Origin: Spirochaetota bacterium
GTDB taxonomy: Bacteria; Spirochaetota; Leptospiria; Turneriellales; Turneriellaceae
Assembly (NCBI GenBank): GCA_963205035.1
Contig: CAUJII010000251.1
Span: 1-23,324 of the forward strand
Reading direction: 5' to 3'
Length of the DNA stretch: 23,324 bases
The notes below the pieces were generated by a model that made no database searches, was not told the origin of the DNA, and saw only the letters and a program-made list of their open reading frames with translations. A program made the position numbers and the translations under genes. Within the stretch, counting starts at the first letter, position 1; the number at the start of each line of letters is the position of its first letter. Shown in pieces: positions 22,761 through 23,324 of the stretch.

Positions 22761-23324
22761 CTACCGCCCCCCTTCAAAACGATCAATTGCCGAAACCAAA
22801 TTTTTTTCGAGTGCGGTTGTCAAAGGTGTCATCGGCAAACGCAAGACATTATGGCAGAGACCTTTCTTAGACGCGGCGAATTTTACAGGGATTGGGTTCG
22901 TCTCGATGAACATCGCTTTGCAGAGCGGCAAAAGCGATAGATATTTCTTTTGTGCATCATCCAAGCGCCCTGCAAAAAACGCGCGCGTAATGTCGCCTGT
23001 CTCTTTCGGATAAACATTCGCGATTACGCTTATCACTCCCACACCTCCAATCGAAAGCACAGGCAAGATGAGATTGTCGTCGCCCGAAAGCAGCGTCAGT
23101 TTGCCCGCTGTCGCTTGAACGATTTGTGCCATAAATCCCAGATCGCCAGTCGCTTCTTTGATCGCAACGATATTATCGTGCTGAGCGAGTTCAATTACCG
23201 TATCGAGTGTCATTCCCACAGCGGAACGGCCGGGGATGTTGTAGAGCACAACGGGTGCTTTCGAGGCGTCGGCAATTTTTTTGAAATGCGCGACGAGACC
23301 CGCTTGCACCGGTTTGTTGTAGTA
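22761..23324 (-). CDS. dapA: 4-hydroxy-tetrahydrodipicolinate synthase (5' truncated by window edge)
   Basis: Condenses pyruvate with aspartate semialdehyde through a Schiff base. The frame is open to the right edge, which holds YYNKP of the conserved YYNKPxQ motif; the start codon and about the first 110 residues lie outside. Visible motifs: VVLYNIPGRSAVGM with the catalytic Tyr, IVAIKEATGD with the Schiff-base Lys, and LLSGDDNLILPVLSIGGVGVISVIAN. A short frame beginning at 23309 would start at an internal valine codon and is not the true start. Co-transcribed with dapB. Confidence 0.95.
   Translation of the reverse strand, partial: YYNKPVQAGLVAHFKKIADASKAPVVLYNIPGRSAVGMTLDTVIELAQHDNIVAIKEATGDLGFMAQIVQATAGKLTLLSGDDNLILPVLSIGGVGVISVIANVYPKETGDITRAFFAGRLDDAQKKYLSLLPLCKAMFIETNPIPVKFAASKKGLCHNVLRLPMTPLTTALEKNLVSAIDRFEGGR

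Overview
The window looks like ordinary chromosome from a Gram-negative bacterium of intermediate GC (about half G+C, judged by eye). Several traits point to a spirochaete of the Leptospiraceae type (Turneriella/Leptonema-like): a 7TM-DISM sensor histidine kinase, a tandem cyclic-nucleotide-domain protein with an internal TPR-like segment, a MurA with Asp in place of the usual catalytic Cys, and generally poor Shine-Dalgarno sequences. This assignment is an inference; there is no rRNA in the window.

Layout. 1-1267 (-): assimilatory sulfate reduction, an iron-sulfur APS reductase (cysH) followed by the truncated cysD. 1388-2584: two divergent hypothetical membrane proteins. 2686-3233 (+): rpmH-rnpA, not followed by the usual yidD-yidC. 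3354-4559 (+): double cNMP-domain protein, then tRNA-Thr(CGU) and a strongly structured stretch that runs almost to the start of a two-gene operon (membrane protein, then an ArsR-HTH/SAM-methyltransferase fusion). 6431-8218: membrane-anchored mono-haem cytochrome c, divergent from an N-acetylmuramoyl-L-alanine amidase. 8249-11634 (+): a GntR/FCD regulator preceded by two identical 12-bp palindromes, then acnD (Fe-S 2-methylcitrate dehydratase/aconitase). 11675-12847: purE, convergent with a lytic transglycosylase that has two tandem hairpins in its leader. 13017-14406 (+): NADP-binding enoyl-reductase/saccharopine-dehydrogenase-like gene and the relocated yidD. 14390-16987: an MFS transporter, and divergently a membrane acyltransferase. 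16992-19768 (-): murA-dnaB. 19849-21849 (-): orphan sensor kinase. 21966-23324 (-): dapA-dapB, with dapA truncated by the window edge.

The genes are mostly housekeeping: sulfur assimilation, translation and RNase P, purine and lysine/DAP synthesis, peptidoglycan synthesis (murA, dapA/B) and turnover (amidase, transglycosylase), and replication (dnaB). I see no insertion sequence, prophage, CRISPR array or obvious defence system, and no gene-free stretch longer than 300 bases; the longest gap is 15656-15841. The most unusual signals are (1) a 10-mer, GACTAACTAT, present five times exactly on both strands; (2) the paired ATTGTCGACAAT operators of gntR-acnD; (3) the structured element between tRNA-Thr and the ArsR-methyltransferase operon; and (4) the Asp-type MurA carrying an 18-codon glycine-rich duplication.
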